Assembly: GCF_003697165.2 (NCBI RefSeq) | Contig: NZ_CP033092.2 | Span: forward strand, 3,038,001 to 3,102,000 | Source of the DNA: Escherichia coli DSM 30083 = JCM 1649 = ATCC 11775 | Lineage (GTDB): Bacteria; Pseudomonadota; Gammaproteobacteria; Enterobacterales; Enterobacteriaceae | DNA: 64,000 nucleotides | Reading direction: 5' to 3' | In this document: one piece after another, positions 62,985 to 64,000 of the stretch | Position numbering within the stretch: the first letter of the stretch is position 1 | Layout: the number at the start of each line of letters is the position of its first letter | Translations under genes and position numbers: made by a program | The notes under the pieces: model-generated | Database searches by the model: none | Told to the model about the DNA's origin: nothing | The model's input: the letters and a program-made list of their open reading frames with translations, nothing else

Positions 62985-64000
62985 ATGTCCGAGCTTAATG
63001 AAAAGTTAGCCACAGCCTGGGAAGGTTTTACCAAAGGTGACTGGCAGAATGAAGTAAACGTCCGTGACTTCATTCAGAAAAACTACACTCCGTACGAGGG
63101 TGACGAGTCCTTCCTGGCTGGCGCTACTGAAGCGACCACCACCCTGTGGGACAAAGTAATGGAAGGCGTTAAACTGGAAAACCGCACTCACGCGCCAGTT
63201 GACTTTGACACCGCTGTTGCTTCCACCATCACCTCTCACGACGCTGGTTACATCAACAAGCAGCTTGAGAAAATCGTTGGTCTGCAGACTGAAGCTCCGC
63301 TGAAACGTGCTCTTATCCCGTTCGGTGGTATCAAAATGATCGAAGGTTCCTGCAAAGCGTACAACCGCGAACTGGACCCGATGATCAAAAAAATCTTCAC
63401 TGAATACCGTAAAACTCACAACCAGGGCGTGTTCGACGTTTACACTCCGGACATCCTGCGTTGCCGTAAATCCGGTGTTCTGACCGGTCTGCCAGATGCT
63501 TATGGCCGTGGTCGTATCATCGGTGACTACCGTCGCGTTGCGCTGTACGGTATCGACTACCTGATGAAAGACAAACTTGCACAGTTCACCTCTCTGCAGG
63601 CTGATCTGGAAAACGGCGTAAACCTGGAACAGACTATCCGTCTGCGCGAAGAAATCGCTGAACAGCACCGCGCTCTGGGTCAGATGAAAGAAATGGCTGC
63701 GAAATACGGCTACGACATCTCTGGTCCGGCTACCAACGCTCAGGAAGCTATCCAGTGGACTTACTTCGGCTACCTGGCTGCTGTTAAGTCTCAGAACGGT
63801 GCTGCAATGTCCTTCGGTCGTACCTCCACCTTCCTGGATGTGTACATCGAACGTGACCTGAAAGCTGGCAAGATCACCGAACAAGAAGCGCAGGAAATGG
63901 TTGACCACCTGGTCATGAAACTGCGTATGGTTCGCTTCCTGCGTACTCCGGAATACGATGAACTGTTCTCTGGCGACCCGATCTGGGCAACCGAATCTAT
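62985..64000 (+). CDS. pflB: PflB, pyruvate formate-lyase (3' partial)
   Basis: Starts at ATG 62985 ([20 protein letters not shown]) after an AAGAAGGTAGGTG ribosome site and stays open to the window edge, giving 338 of 760 residues. The visible part is the PFL-domain barrel N-terminal half (for example [21 protein letters not shown]). The active-site Cys418/Cys419 and the C-terminal glycyl-radical Gly734 lie outside. Converts pyruvate and CoA to acetyl-CoA and formate anaerobically. Codon bias is extreme. Operon with focA. Confidence 0.98.
   Translation, partial: MSELNEKLATAWEGFTKGDWQNEVNVRDFIQKNYTPYEGDESFLAGATEATTTLWDKVMEGVKLENRTHAPVDFDTAVASTITSHDAGYINKQLEKIVGLQTEAPLKRALIPFGGIKMIEGSCKAYNRELDPMIKKIFTEYRKTHNQGVFDVYTPDILRCRKSGVLTGLPDAYGRGRIIGDYRRVALYGIDYLMKDKLAQFTSLQADLENGVNLEQTIRLREEIAEQHRALGQMKEMAAKYGYDISGPATNAQEAIQWTYFGYLAAVKSQNGAAMSFGRTSTFLDVYIERDLKAGKITEQEAQEMVDHLVMKLRMVRFLRTPEYDELFSGDPIWATES

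Noticed and set aside
63006..63908. 300-codon open frame on the minus strand at the right edge
   Set aside because: Antisense to pflB, whose N-terminus is unmistakable on the plus strand; extreme codon bias explains it.

Overview
This 64 kb window is ordinary core chromosome of Escherichia coli or a very close relative. Nearly every protein matches, at the length and sequence I remember, a gene of the E. coli K-12 interval yccS to pflB (about 20-22 min), read here in the opposite direction to K-12 numbering. The identification comes from recall of the protein sequences, not from a database search. I see no insertion sequence, prophage, CRISPR array, rRNA or tRNA gene. Two genes are cut by the window edges: yccS (5' end missing) and pflB (3' end missing).

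Layout. 1-8.0 kb: yccS, the competence regulator sxy, the SOS division inhibitor sulA with its LexA box, ompA, matP, the Lon-like protease gene ycbZ/lonH, fabA with FadR and FabR operators, and rmf (55 aa). 8.2-15.9 kb, minus strand: pqiABC (envelope lipid transport), uup (ABC-F) and rlmL (23S rRNA methyltransferase). 16-18.8 kb: ycbX, zapC and pyrD. 19-23.3 kb: ssuEADCB, the alkanesulfonate uptake and desulfonation operon, followed by a REP/BIME cluster. 23.5-32.2 kb: pepN, pncB, asnS, ompF and aspC. 32.2-35.5 kb: gloC, mepK and ldtD. 35.7-43 kb: the condensin operon cmoM-mukF-mukE-mukB. 43.1-47.2 kb: elyC, ycbJ, kdsB, ycaR and ycaQ. 47.2-55.3 kb: lpxK, msbA, ycaI (ComEC/Rec2-like), ihfB, rpsA and cmk. 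55.5-64 kb: ycaL, aroA, serC, ycaP, ycaO, focA and pflB.

The genes fall into recognisable functional groups. Envelope building and stress: ompA, ompF, pqiABC, ldtD, mepK, elyC, kdsB, lpxK, msbA. Chromosome organisation and division: matP, mukFEB, zapC, sulA, ihfB. Translation: rmf, rlmL, rpsA, asnS, cmoM, uup. Sulfur starvation: ssuEADCB. Anaerobic pyruvate and formate metabolism: focA-pflB.

The main structural difference from K-12 is the pyrD-ssuE junction. K-12 carries the elf (ycbQRST) fimbrial operon plus ycbUVF there; here the two divergent genes are only about 0.24 kb apart. That fits a non-K-12 lineage such as a B2-type strain, an assignment that is inference only. I did not find a convincing undescribed system. 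The best leads are orphan or poorly understood core genes (ycaO, ycbJ, ycaR, ycaP, lonH) and some small intergenic inverted repeats.
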